Assembly: GCA_001914195.1 (NCBI GenBank) | Contig: MKYF01000047.1 | Location: 1-15,302, forward strand | From: Streptococcus mitis | Lineage (GTDB): Bacteria > Bacillota > Bacilli > Lactobacillales > Streptococcaceae | Direction of reading: 5' to 3' | DNA: 15,302 bases | Shown here: positions 1-6,530 of the stretch, piece by piece | Layout: every line of letters starts with the position of its first letter | Position numbering within the stretch: the stretch's first letter is position 1 | Position numbers and translations under genes: made by a program | Notes under the pieces: model-generated | Databases searched by the model: none | Seen by the model: only the letters and a program-made list of their open reading frames with translations | What the model was told of the DNA's origin: nothing

Positions 1-1
1 A

Positions 2-169
2 ATTACAGTTTGGCAAGCATTAGGGATGGATGCACTACTATCTTTCATCTGGCCTGTATTATCCAGTAAAAAAGAATCTGAAGAGGATTATTCGTATGCT
101 GTAAAGAGCAGTATTTCGAAAATCATTACATGTGCATTTTTAATTTGGTTAGCCAGTCTATTTATTTAG
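2..169 (+). CDS. C-terminal end of an unidentified membrane protein (partial)
   Basis: An open frame enters from the left edge and ends at the TAG at 167-169, giving 55 residues. It has a hydrophobic stretch near the start (DALLSFIWPVL), a charged middle (SSKKESEEDYSY) and a hydrophobic C-terminal segment (IITCAFLIWLASLFI) that could span a membrane. The only internal ATG (26) has no properly spaced ribosome binding site, so the true start is probably outside the window. The stop lies 19 bases before the next gene, so the two are probably co-transcribed. I do not recognise the family. Confidence 0.45.
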   Translation: MTVWQALGMDALLSFIWPVLSSKKESEEDYSYAVKSSISKIITCAFLIWLASLFI

Positions 170-188
170 TGAGATTTGGAGGTAATGG

Positions 189-569
189 ATGACGAAGAAA
201 AAAATAGAGCGATTATCTGTTATCCATAGGAGAGAAATCAATTGGCTCAAGTGGTATTTTTTGAGGGATAAGAAAAATCCGGAAAGAACCATCCTTGAGC
301 AAAAGATACATGAGGCATTTTTAGAGAATAATATTGAGCAGTCTGTATTTTTGGTAAATCTGAAAACTGTAACAGATGAATATATCGAGAAGTCAGATAG
401 AAAAATGTTAAAAACGATAAAAGAAGTCTATGTATTTGAAAGTATCAATGTGATTGGCGCGTGTCAGAAAATTTTATATCTAAGTCCTAGCCCGGCGTAC
501 ACATATATCAACAAATGGTTTGATCAGTATTTTGTTTCAACTTACAAACACATCCCCCTATCTAAATAA
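189..569 (+). CDS. putative phage late transcription regulator (ArpU/RinA-like position)
   Basis: A 126-residue basic protein. The start is ATG 189, with GGAGG at 178-182 six bases upstream. The N-terminal half is helical and charged. The C-terminal part (about residues 70-115) reads as an all-helical segment ending in LSPSPAYTYINKWFDQYF, resembling the recognition helix of the sigma-70 region-4-like regulators (ArpU, RinA, Alt) that sit before terminase genes in phages of Gram-positive bacteria and switch on late transcription. Size and position fit such a regulator, but I cannot assign the Pfam family from sequence alone. A terminator-like hairpin and the first copy of a 12-bp intergenic box follow directly, so this protein is the obvious candidate to bind that box. 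The functional call is inference; an unrelated small phage protein remains possible. Confidence 0.55.
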   Translation: MTKKKIERLSVIHRREINWLKWYFLRDKKNPERTILEQKIHEAFLENNIEQSVFLVNLKTVTDEYIEKSDRKMLKTIKEVYVFESINVIGACQKILYLSPSPAYTYINKWFDQYFVSTYKHIPLSK

Positions 570-602
570 CCGTAAAAATACCCTATCCTATGTATCTATA
601 AT
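570..602 (+). promoter_or_regulatory. putative late promoter 1 (conserved box plus -10)
   Basis: The box GTAAAAATACCC lies at 572-583, followed by exactly 13 bp and a perfect -10 hexamer TATAAT at 597-602. No TTGACA-like -35 is present; the box occupies that position (about -37 to -26). The same box and spacing recur at 1805 and 6473. Its location after the stop of the putative regulator gene and before 636 fits an activator-dependent late promoter. Inferred from pattern only. Confidence 0.45.
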
Positions 603-621
603 CAAGGTACATAGGTTTTTT
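587..621 (+). terminator. Rho-independent terminator after the regulator gene
   Basis: CCTATGTATC (587-596) pairs with GGTACATAGG (606-615), giving 10 bp with one U-G wobble, a 9-base loop and the T-run 616-621. The stem is AT-rich, so termination may be partial. The loop contains the TATAAT of putative late promoter 1. Confidence 0.6.
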
Positions 622-635
622 ATTAGGAGGATAAT

Positions 636-1313
636 ATGGACAATCTGACAACAAAACCATATCACAGACAGAATACTATTAACCAGTATAATTTGTTGGA
701 TTATGATGCCACGCGCACAGATGGTAAATATAATTTGCCAATCCTTGAACCAGTTGATCATATTCCTAAAAAGTTACAGGGATTTAACTATGTTTTGAAT
801 AAACCTGACTATTCAGCTACCGTGCATTTTTTCTTAGATGATTATCAGTTTGAAAGAATTTGGAAACGCCCAGATTTTTACTTAGAAAAACTAGCTGATT
901 TTGATTGTGTACTTACACCAGATTTTAGCCTATACACAGACATGCCAATAGCTATGCAACTTTGGAATACTTATCGCTCAAGATTGATAGGCCAAATGAT
1001 GCAGAATTGGGGTTATACAGTCATACCTACTGTATCATGGTCAAGTCCAGAAAGTTATGAGTTTTGCTTTGATGGTTTGCCGAAACATAGCACAGTGGCC
1101 ATCAGTACAGTAGGCATAAAACAACGCAAAGAGCGCTTTGAATTGTGGAAAGATGGAGTAGATGCCATGATTAAAAAGATAGCGCCAAAGCGTATTTTGG
1201 TATATGGTGGTGAGGTTGATTATGATTATAAAGGTATCGAGGTAGTTTATTTTGGGAATGACACAACAGAAAGGATGGATAAATGGGCGGTAGAGGGGCA
1301 AGCTCTGGAATGA
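636..1313 (+). CDS. DUF4417 family phage protein
   Basis: A 225-residue protein. ATG 636 has AGGAGG at 625-630. I recognise the DUF4417 pattern: a central VLTPDFSLYTDMP block (about residues 92-104), a following segment with N-Y-R-S-R and IG, then GYTVIPTVSW, FCFDGLP, STVGI and the late ILVYGGE. The family occurs in phages and plasmids of Firmicutes and has no established function that I know of. There is no signal peptide or membrane segment, so it is probably cytoplasmic. It opens the unit that follows a terminator and putative promoter, and its last 31 bases overlap the next gene. It lies outside the structural order and may be an accessory (moron-like) gene or part of late-gene control. 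Confidence 0.8.
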   Translation: MDNLTTKPYHRQNTINQYNLLDYDATRTDGKYNLPILEPVDHIPKKLQGFNYVLNKPDYSATVHFFLDDYQFERIWKRPDFYLEKLADFDCVLTPDFSLYTDMPIAMQLWNTYRSRLIGQMMQNWGYTVIPTVSWSSPESYEFCFDGLPKHSTVAISTVGIKQRKERFELWKDGVDAMIKKIAPKRILVYGGEVDYDYKGIEVVYFGNDTTERMDKWAVEGQALE

Positions 1314-1693
1314 GCGACAAAAAGAAGAAATATGGCACAGAATATAAGACTGTACATAAAGTAGGCAATATAAAGTTTGTTACTCAAAACGAGCAAGGGT
1401 CACAAAAGACTCCAATGGAAACGATGACAAAAGGTAGAGTTTACGTACTTATTGACAAGAACAAAAACACACCCAAGAGTATTGTTTATTTTGATACAAA
1501 AAATAAGCGTAATAAGCAAATTGACTTAGATCATGTGCATAAAGGTATGAAACCACATGCTCATCACGGCTATAATCATGCAGAACATGAGAAAAGCAAA
1601 AAGGGCGCAACCAATTTGACGCCAAAAGAGCGTAAACTTGTTGAAAAAGTCAAAAAGGAGTGGTATAATTACACTAAGAAACGTAGGGAGTAG
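1283..1693 (+). CDS. GGRG-leader small phage protein with His-rich C-terminal domain
   Basis: A 136-residue, strongly basic protein. ATG 1283 is chosen because AAAGGA at 1270-1275 is well spaced and because the N-terminus MGGRGASSG is a leader known from phage head-associated and toxin-like proteins. After a lysine-rich linker (about residues 12-45) the C-terminal domain (about 50-136) contains SIVYFDTKNKRNKQIDLDH followed by a cluster of histidines (H-K-G, PHAHHGYNHAEH, about 86-105) and a lysine-rich helix. To my recollection similar DLDHxHKG/PHxHxGY domains are found alone or fused to phage minor head proteins. The closely spaced histidines could bind a metal or be catalytic, but I see no proven nuclease motif. 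It overlaps the DUF4417 gene by 31 bases, and a promoter-like sequence lies inside its 3' end. Function unknown; a toxin or nuclease role is speculation. Confidence 0.7.
   Translation: MGGRGASSGMSDKKKKYGTEYKTVHKVGNIKFVTQNEQGSQKTPMETMTKGRVYVLIDKNKNTPKSIVYFDTKNKRNKQIDLDHVHKGMKPHAHHGYNHAEHEKSKKGATNLTPKERKLVEKVKKEWYNYTKKRRE
1641..1669 (+). promoter_or_regulatory. consensus extended -10 promoter for the tRNA-like RNA
   Basis: TTGAAA (1641-1646), a 17-bp spacer and TATAAT (1664-1669) preceded by TGG form an extended -10 sigma-A promoter. Predicted start is near 1676. It lies inside codons for Lys/Glu/Trp/Tyr at the end of the preceding gene, where AT-rich coding sequence could imitate a promoter. 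The nearby structured RNA and terminator make a real promoter more likely. Confidence 0.5.
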
Positions 1694-1782
1694 TATATAG
1701 GGATTACGCCTTGATGGAGGAGAATCCGGTTCGAATCCGGGCTACTACGTTACATCTTAGCCCCTTAATTGGGGCTTTTTTT
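1676..1782 (+). ncRNA. candidate small RNA with a tRNA-like T-arm
   Basis: Between the promoter at 1641-1669 and the terminator at 1759-1782 lies about 80 nt containing a textbook T-arm: stem TCCGG (1725-1729), loop TTCGAAT (1730-1736), stem CCGGG (1737-1741). It is followed directly, as in a tRNA, by CTACTAC (1742-1748), six bases of which pair with GTAGTA at 1690-1695. Only 28 nt separate these arms, too few for both a D-arm and an anticodon arm, and no 5-bp anticodon stem or U33 is found. An alternative outer helix pairs AACGTAG (1680-1686) with CTACGTT (1745-1751). This is therefore not a normal tRNA. It could be a decayed phage tRNA or a tRNA-mimicking RNA. It ends about 100 bases before terS. 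Transcription and boundaries are inferred. Confidence 0.45.
1759..1782 (+). terminator. Rho-independent terminator of the tRNA-like RNA unit
   Basis: AGCCCC (1759-1764), loop TTAATT, GGGGCT (1771-1776) and seven T (1776-1782). A compact, GC-rich and convincing terminator. It would end transcripts from both the DUF4417 unit and the candidate small RNA. Confidence 0.8.
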
Positions 1783-1802
1783 GCGCCTTAAATCAAAAAT
1801 AA

Positions 1803-1840
1803 CAGTAAAACATCCCCTCTTTTAGCATATAAAATGAAAT
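1803..1840 (+). promoter_or_regulatory. putative late promoter 2 (conserved box plus -10) before terS
   Basis: The box GTAAAACATCCC (1805-1816), then 13 bp, then TAAAAT (1830-1835; TATAAA also readable at 1828-1833), followed by GAAAT. Same architecture as 570-602 and 6471-6508, again with no -35. It lies between a strong terminator and the terS ribosome binding site, where a promoter is needed. Confidence 0.45.
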
Positions 1841-1887
1841 CATGAGTAGCAATACTTGTGATTTTTTTGTTGGAAAGGAGGGAGCGA

Positions 1888-2367
1888 ATGAATGAAAGAC
1901 AGAGGCGCTTTGCAGATGAGTACATAAAGACAGGAAACGGCTATCAATCAGCAATTAAGGCTGGTTATAGTGAGAGTTATGCCAATAATCGTATTACTGA
2001 ACTGTTGGGAAATGTTGGGATAAAAGAGTACATAAATAAGCAGATGCAAGAGCTGCATAAGTCAAATATCATGGATGCGACAGAGGCGCTCTATATCCTT
2101 TCTGAAATCGCTAGAGGTAAACGAGATGAGGAGGTTTTGATACTTAATCCAACAACAGGAAAAGTAGAAAGACATATTAAGAAAGCAGATAATGCAACAG
2201 TTATTAAAGCTATTACTGAAATCTTGAAACGATATCCAACAGCTAAACAATCTGAAAAACTAGAGCTTGAGATTGAGAAATTAAAATCACAGTTGATAGA
2301 TACACAAATGGAAGATGACACCATCACAATTATTGATAGTTGGGAGGGTGACGATGAAGATAATTGA
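1888..2367 (+). CDS. terS: terminase small subunit (Terminase_2 family)
   Basis: A 159-residue DNA-recognition subunit of the packaging motor. ATG 1888 is chosen over the upstream GTG 1858 because AAAGGAGGG at 1874-1882 is ideally placed and because the family begins with (M)NERQRRFADEYI. The N-terminal helix-turn-helix (residues about 1-55) shows Q-R-F-A-D-E-Y, G-N-x-x-x-S-A-I-K-A-G-Y-S and a following A-x-x-R, typical of Terminase_2 (PF03592). A predicted coiled-coil segment (about 115-145) probably drives ring formation, and the C-terminus is acidic (EDDTITIIDSWEGDDEDN), as expected for the TerL/portal-contacting tail. It overlaps terL by 14 bases, suggesting translational coupling. It binds the phage packaging start site, often located in or near this gene. 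Confidence 0.93.
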   Translation: MNERQRRFADEYIKTGNGYQSAIKAGYSESYANNRITELLGNVGIKEYINKQMQELHKSNIMDATEALYILSEIARGKRDEEVLILNPTTGKVERHIKKADNATVIKAITEILKRYPTAKQSEKLELEIEKLKSQLIDTQMEDDTITIIDSWEGDDEDN

Positions 2368-3667
2368 TATTCAAAAAAATGTCAATCCTCATTTCAAGAG
2401 TGTTTGGAAATCTAAGAAACCTTACAACATTTTGAAAGGTGGGCGAAACTCATTCAAATCATCAGTTATTACCTTAAAGCTGATTGTCATGATGACTTGG
2501 TACATCATAAGGGGTGAAACTGCCAATATTGTCATTATCCGTAAAGTAGCTAATACAATCCGTGATAGTGTGTATAATCAAATCCAATGGGGATTGTCGT
2601 TGTTTGGTCTAACTAGTCGTTTTAAGATGACAGTCAGCCCATTTAAGATAAGTCACAAAAAGACAGGCTCAACATTTTATTTTTATGGCCTTGATGACTA
2701 TCAAAAGTTGAAATCCAATAACATCGGAAATATTATAGCTGTTTGGTATGAAGAGGCTGCTGAATTTTCAAGCGCAGAAGAATTTGACCAGACCAACATT
2801 ACATTTATGCGCCAAAAACATCCACGCGCTCAATTTGTTAAAATCTTTTGGTCATATAACCCTCCTATCAATCCGTACAGTTGGATAAATGAGTGGTACG
2901 AGGAAATGAATACGCAAGATAATTACTTATGCCATTCTAGTACTTATCTTGATGATGAGTTAGGTTTTGTAAATGATCAGATGTTAGCTGATATCGAGCG
3001 TATAAAAAAGAATGACTATGATTATTACAGGTATGTCTATCTAGGTGAGTCAGTTGGTTTAGGGAATAATATCTATAACATGAGTACATTTCACCCGTTA
3101 GATGCTTTGCCTAGTGATGATAGGCTGATAGGTATATCTTTTGCATTGGATGGTGGGCATCAGCAGTCAGCTACTGCATGTTGTGCTTTTGGGATAACTG
3201 CTAAAGGTAAGGTTATCTTACTTGATACCTGGTATTACTCACCAGCTGGCCAAGTGATAAAGAAAGCACCTAGCCAACTATCACAGGGCATCAACGGCTT
3301 TATACAATCGGTTGTCAGCAAGTACAGAGTACCTATCTTGCAATATACGATTGATAGCGCAGAGGGAGCATTGAGAAACCAGATGTATCTTGATTTCAGT
3401 ATCAGATGGCATCCAGTGGCTAAATTGAAGAAAGTGACAATGATTGATACATTCCAATCATTATTAGCACAAGGTCGCTTTTATTATCTTGATACAGAGA
3501 ATAACAAGGTATTTATTGAGGAACATAAGATGTACAGGTGGGATGAAAAGACACTGCAGTCTGATAGCCCAAATGTCATCAAAGATGATGACCATACATG
3601 CGATGTTGCCCAGTATTTTGTATTAGACAATTCTAAGATACTTGGTTTGCGTGTTGGTAATTCATAA
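2354..3667 (+). CDS. terL: terminase large subunit (Terminase_3/Terminase_3C)
   Basis: A 437-residue ATPase-nuclease that cuts concatemeric DNA and pumps it into the prohead. The start is ATG 2354, after GGGAGGG at 2342-2348 inside the end of terS; the family commonly begins with a short segment before the Walker motif. ATPase domain: Walker A-like GGRNSFKSS (29-37), Walker B VWYEEAAEF (130-138, with the EE pair) and coupling motif SYNPP (167-171). The nuclease domain is RNase H-like, with candidate metal-binding aspartates D266 (ALDGG), D334 (TIDSAEG) and D417 near the C-terminus (DDDHTCDVAQYF). Length is normal for Terminase_3, and all key motifs are present, so it should be active. This TerL class is commonly linked to headful packaging. 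Confidence 0.96.
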   Translation: MKIIDIQKNVNPHFKSVWKSKKPYNILKGGRNSFKSSVITLKLIVMMTWYIIRGETANIVIIRKVANTIRDSVYNQIQWGLSLFGLTSRFKMTVSPFKISHKKTGSTFYFYGLDDYQKLKSNNIGNIIAVWYEEAAEFSSAEEFDQTNITFMRQKHPRAQFVKIFWSYNPPINPYSWINEWYEEMNTQDNYLCHSSTYLDDELGFVNDQMLADIERIKKNDYDYYRYVYLGESVGLGNNIYNMSTFHPLDALPSDDRLIGISFALDGGHQQSATACCAFGITAKGKVILLDTWYYSPAGQVIKKAPSQLSQGINGFIQSVVSKYRVPILQYTIDSAEGALRNQMYLDFSIRWHPVAKLKKVTMIDTFQSLLAQGRFYYLDTENNKVFIEEHKMYRWDEKTLQSDSPNVIKDDDHTCDVAQYFVLDNSKILGLRVGNS

Positions 3668-3678
3668 GGAGGGCAACA

Positions 3679-5235
3679 ATGAACTTAATTCAAAAAGTAA
3701 AAGACTTTTTCAACCGTGGGAGGTATAACATGGAAACATCAAACCTAAACAGCATCTTGGAGCACCCAAAGGTAGCTGTAACACAATCCGAATTTAACAG
3801 GATACAGCTCAATCTAGCTTACTATCAATCTAAATTTGATGATGTGGAGTACATCAACACCGATGGCGACAGAAAGCGTAGAAAGATACAACACTTACCG
3901 ATTGCACGAACTGCAGCTAAAAAGATTGCCAGCCTTGTTTACAACGAGCAAGCGGCAATTACAGCAGAGGATGAGACACTAAATAATTTTCTTGATAATA
4001 TGCTAGGCAATGATCGCTTTAACAAAAACTTTGAGCGATATTTAGAGAGTTGTCTGGCTTTGGGTGGGCTTGCTATGAGACCTTATATTGATGGAGATAA
4101 GGTTAGAGTGGCATTTATTCAAGCACCAGTATTTTTGCCATTACAAAGCAATACACAGGATGTATCAAGTGCGGCAATCCTCACAAAGACAATTAAGTCA
4201 GAGAGCAAAAAGAATGTATATTACACGTTAGTTGAGTTTCATGAGTGGGTAACTCAAGATGGTCAAGAGGTAGGGAGTACAAAAGATAAAAACCTATACC
4301 GCATCACTAATGAGCTATACAAATCAACATCAGATAATACGCTGGGTGATCGTGTAAATTTGAGCGAGCTATATCCTGACTTGCAACCAGTAACAACGAT
4401 ACAAGGACTATCACGCCCATTGTTTGTTTATCTCAAGACACCAGGTATGAACAATAAGGATATCAACAGTCCTCTTGGTTTATCTATCTTTGATAACGCC
4501 AAGACCACTATTGATTTTATCAATCGCACGTACGATGAATTTATGTGGGAAATTAAGATGGGTCAAAGGCGCGTGATTGTGCCTGAGCAAATAACGCAAC
4601 TCAAAGTACAAGATATCCACGGCGAAATCAAATTTAAGCGACGTTTTGATACTGACCAAAATGTTTACATGCAAGTAGGAGCAGGCAATATGGATAGTGG
4701 TAGCATTATTGACCTTACAACTCCTATCCGCTCATCAGATTATATTTCAGCCATTTCAGAGGGTTTGAAGCTCTTTGAAATGCAGATTGGTGTATCAAGT
4801 GGCATGTTTACCTTTGATGGGCAAGGAGTAAAGACAGCAACAGAAATCGTCAGCGAGAACTCAGACACCTATCAAATGCGAAATAGCATTGTTGCACTTG
4901 TTGAGCAAGCTATCAAAGAGCTTTGTGTTTCAATGTGTGAACTTGGTAAAGCAGTAGGGGTTTACAGCGGAGAAATTCCAGAGCTTGATGATATTTCAGT
5001 TAATTTGGATGATGGTGTATTTACTGATAGGCATGCAGAGCTTGATTACTGGATGAAGATGGTAGCAGCTGGATTTGCGACACAGAAAAGAGGTATTGCT
5101 AAAGTATTGAACATCACAAATGAAGAAGCAGAGAAAGAACTTGCTGAAATCAATGGAGAGTTACCACCAGAGAGTGATGCAGAACTGGCTTTGTATGGAA
5201 AAACAGAGAAGAAAGCAGAAGAGGGAGAGCTATAA
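3679..5235 (+). CDS. portal protein (A118-like / Gp6 family)
   Basis: A 518-residue protein. ATG 3679 has AAGGAGGG at 3666-3673, 11 bases after the terL stop. The sequence matches the A118-type portal family by its N-terminal helix, the conserved HLPIARTAAKKIASLVYNEQ block (about 74-93), the CLALGGLAMRPYIDGDKVRV segment (about 125-144), the long central stem region and GQGVKTATEIVSENSDTYQ (about 382-400). Twelve copies form the vertex ring through which TerL drives DNA and to which the connectors later bind. The acidic C-terminus (after about 480) is usual. Position directly after terL is the standard order. A second ATG at 3730 lies in frame but has a weaker context. Confidence 0.93.
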   Translation: MNLIQKVKDFFNRGRYNMETSNLNSILEHPKVAVTQSEFNRIQLNLAYYQSKFDDVEYINTDGDRKRRKIQHLPIARTAAKKIASLVYNEQAAITAEDETLNNFLDNMLGNDRFNKNFERYLESCLALGGLAMRPYIDGDKVRVAFIQAPVFLPLQSNTQDVSSAAILTKTIKSESKKNVYYTLVEFHEWVTQDGQEVGSTKDKNLYRITNELYKSTSDNTLGDRVNLSELYPDLQPVTTIQGLSRPLFVYLKTPGMNNKDINSPLGLSIFDNAKTTIDFINRTYDEFMWEIKMGQRRVIVPEQITQLKVQDIHGEIKFKRRFDTDQNVYMQVGAGNMDSGSIIDLTTPIRSSDYISAISEGLKLFEMQIGVSSGMFTFDGQGVKTATEIVSENSDTYQMRNSIVALVEQAIKELCVSMCELGKAVGVYSGEIPELDDISVNLDDGVFTDRHAELDYWMKMVAAGFATQKRGIAKVLNITNEEAEKELAEINGELPPESDAELALYGKTEKKAEEGEL

Positions 5236-5276
5236 ACTGCTATAAATTACAATAAACGACACATAAGGAGTTGAGA

Positions 5277-6425
5277 ATGACTGATAAACGTAAGATGCCA
5301 ACTCTAAATGATCAGCGATTTTCTTTGCACATGCAGGGCGTGAGTGATATTTACTCTAAAATGCAAATTGAGTTGTTTGATAGTATGATAAAGCGACTAA
5401 AAGAGCGTGGCAATGCTGATCTTGCAAAAAATCCGTATATATGGCAACTAGAAAAGCTCAATGATATGTACATGCTGAATGAGGAGAACTTAAAGATTAT
5501 TGTTGAGCGTACAGGAATTGCTGAAAGTCTTTTGAGAGAAGTTATTGCTAATGAGGGGTTAAAGGTCTATAAGGACACAAAGGAGCAACTGGAGGAAGAT
5601 TTAAAAAGAGAATCTAGTGGCAAAGTTAGAAATGGTGTAATTGATGCTCTTGAGTCCTATACTCAACAAGCTATAAGTGACCTTAATCTTATCAATTCAA
5701 CATTACCAGCAAGCATACAGACTGTTTTCAAATCGGTTGTAGAGCAGACAGTAGCACAAGTGGTAGCAGGTACTAAAACGAGTGATAGAGCATTAAATGA
5801 TACTATCATGTCGTGGCAAAAAAAGGGCTTTACTGGATTTACTGACAGCGCAGGGAGAGAGTGGCGAGCAGATAGCTATGCCAGAGCAATTATCAAAACG
5901 ACAACTTACAGGGTTTACAATGATATGCGTACGAGGCCTGCAGAGGAATTAGGGATAGATACTTTTTACTATTCTATCAAGTCGTCTGCTAGAGCTGCAT
6001 GTGCTCCATTGCAAGGTAAGATTGTCACTAAAGGTCAAGGCAGAACAATAAACGGCCTTACTATTCATAGTTTGCTAGATTATGGTTTTGGTACTGCTGG
6101 GGGATGTCTAGGTGTCCATTGTGGTCATTATCTTACGCCTTTTATCGTAGGAGTAAATGAAATACCAGACTTGCCAGACTATATGAAAGACCTAACGCCA
6201 GAACAGGCAGAAGAAAATGCACGCATCGAGGCTAAACAAAGAGCCTTAGAGCGCAATATCAAGCATCATAAAGAAAGATTGCACTATGCTAGTACATTGG
6301 GTGATGATGATCTGATACAAGCTGAGAGGCTAAAAGTTAGAGCTTATCAAGGGAAAATAAGAGCTCTTGTAGAACAACACGAATTTTTAAGCCGTGATTA
6401 CAGTAGAGAAAGAGCATATATCTAA
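5277..6425 (+). CDS. minor capsid protein (Phage_min_cap2, MuF-like)
   Basis: A 382-residue protein. ATG 5277 is chosen because AAGGAG at 5265-5270 sits six bases upstream; the TTG at 5271 would abut the site. The N-terminal two-thirds is helical. The conserved core has SSARAACAPLQGKI (236-249), then LLDYGFGTAGG, and CLGVHCGHYLTPF (277-289), whose cysteines and histidines form the signature of PF06152. The C-terminus (about 305-382) is a charged helical tail with many Glu/Lys/Arg. Members are minor head components encoded beside the portal and, like SPP1 gp7, may act on DNA entry or exit, though the exact role is unsettled. A short gap after the portal gene contains a near-tandem GCTATAAACT/GCTATAAATT. 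Confidence 0.9.
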   Translation: MTDKRKMPTLNDQRFSLHMQGVSDIYSKMQIELFDSMIKRLKERGNADLAKNPYIWQLEKLNDMYMLNEENLKIIVERTGIAESLLREVIANEGLKVYKDTKEQLEEDLKRESSGKVRNGVIDALESYTQQAISDLNLINSTLPASIQTVFKSVVEQTVAQVVAGTKTSDRALNDTIMSWQKKGFTGFTDSAGREWRADSYARAIIKTTTYRVYNDMRTRPAEELGIDTFYYSIKSSARAACAPLQGKIVTKGQGRTINGLTIHSLLDYGFGTAGGCLGVHCGHYLTPFIVGVNEIPDLPDYMKDLTPEQAEENARIEAKQRALERNIKHHKERLHYASTLGDDDLIQAERLKVRAYQGKIRALVEQHEFLSRDYSRERAYI

Positions 6426-6430
6426 TTATC

Positions 6431-6460
6431 AAGAGGGTTACTAAACAACCCTCTTTTTTT
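6431..6460 (+). terminator. Rho-independent terminator after the minor capsid gene
   Basis: AAGAGGGTT (6431-6439) pairs with AACCCTCTT (6447-6455), a perfect 9-bp stem with a 7-base loop, ending in a T-run to 6460. It closes the terS-terL-portal-minor capsid unit. Confidence 0.85.
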
Positions 6461-6470
6461 GTGCCTAAAA

Positions 6471-6508
6471 CCGTAAAAAATCCCATTCCATCCAAAGTAA
6501 ACTGAAAT
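6471..6508 (+). promoter_or_regulatory. putative late promoter 3 (conserved box plus -10) before scaffold
   Basis: The box GTAAAAAATCCC (6473-6484, preceded by CC), then 13 bp, then TAAACT (6498-6503) and GAAAT. It matches the other two sites in box, spacing and lack of a -35. The -10 is the poorest of the three, as expected if an activator is required. It follows a strong terminator and would drive scaffold and capsid genes. Confidence 0.45.
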
Positions 6509-6530
6509 AGTAAATAATATTTTGCTTTTC

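Noticed and set aside
1690..1749. A complete, functional tRNA gene ending at the T-arm near 1741
   Set aside because: Only 28 nt lie between the acceptor-like and T-stem strands, there is no D-arm or 5-bp anticodon stem with U33, and the seventh acceptor pair is a mismatch. I call it tRNA-like only.
1725..1749. A prophage attachment site made of a tRNA 3' end
   Set aside because: It lies inside the late gene cluster with phage genes on both sides, and no integrase or second copy is visible. An att site would be at a prophage end.
1714..1791. A 25-codon ORF starting at ATG 1714
   Set aside because: It runs through the T-arm and terminator hairpin and has no separate ribosome binding site.
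1858..1890. GTG 1858 as the start of terS
   Set aside because: There is no ribosome binding site before it. ATG 1888 has AAAGGAGGG at perfect distance, and the family N-terminus begins there.
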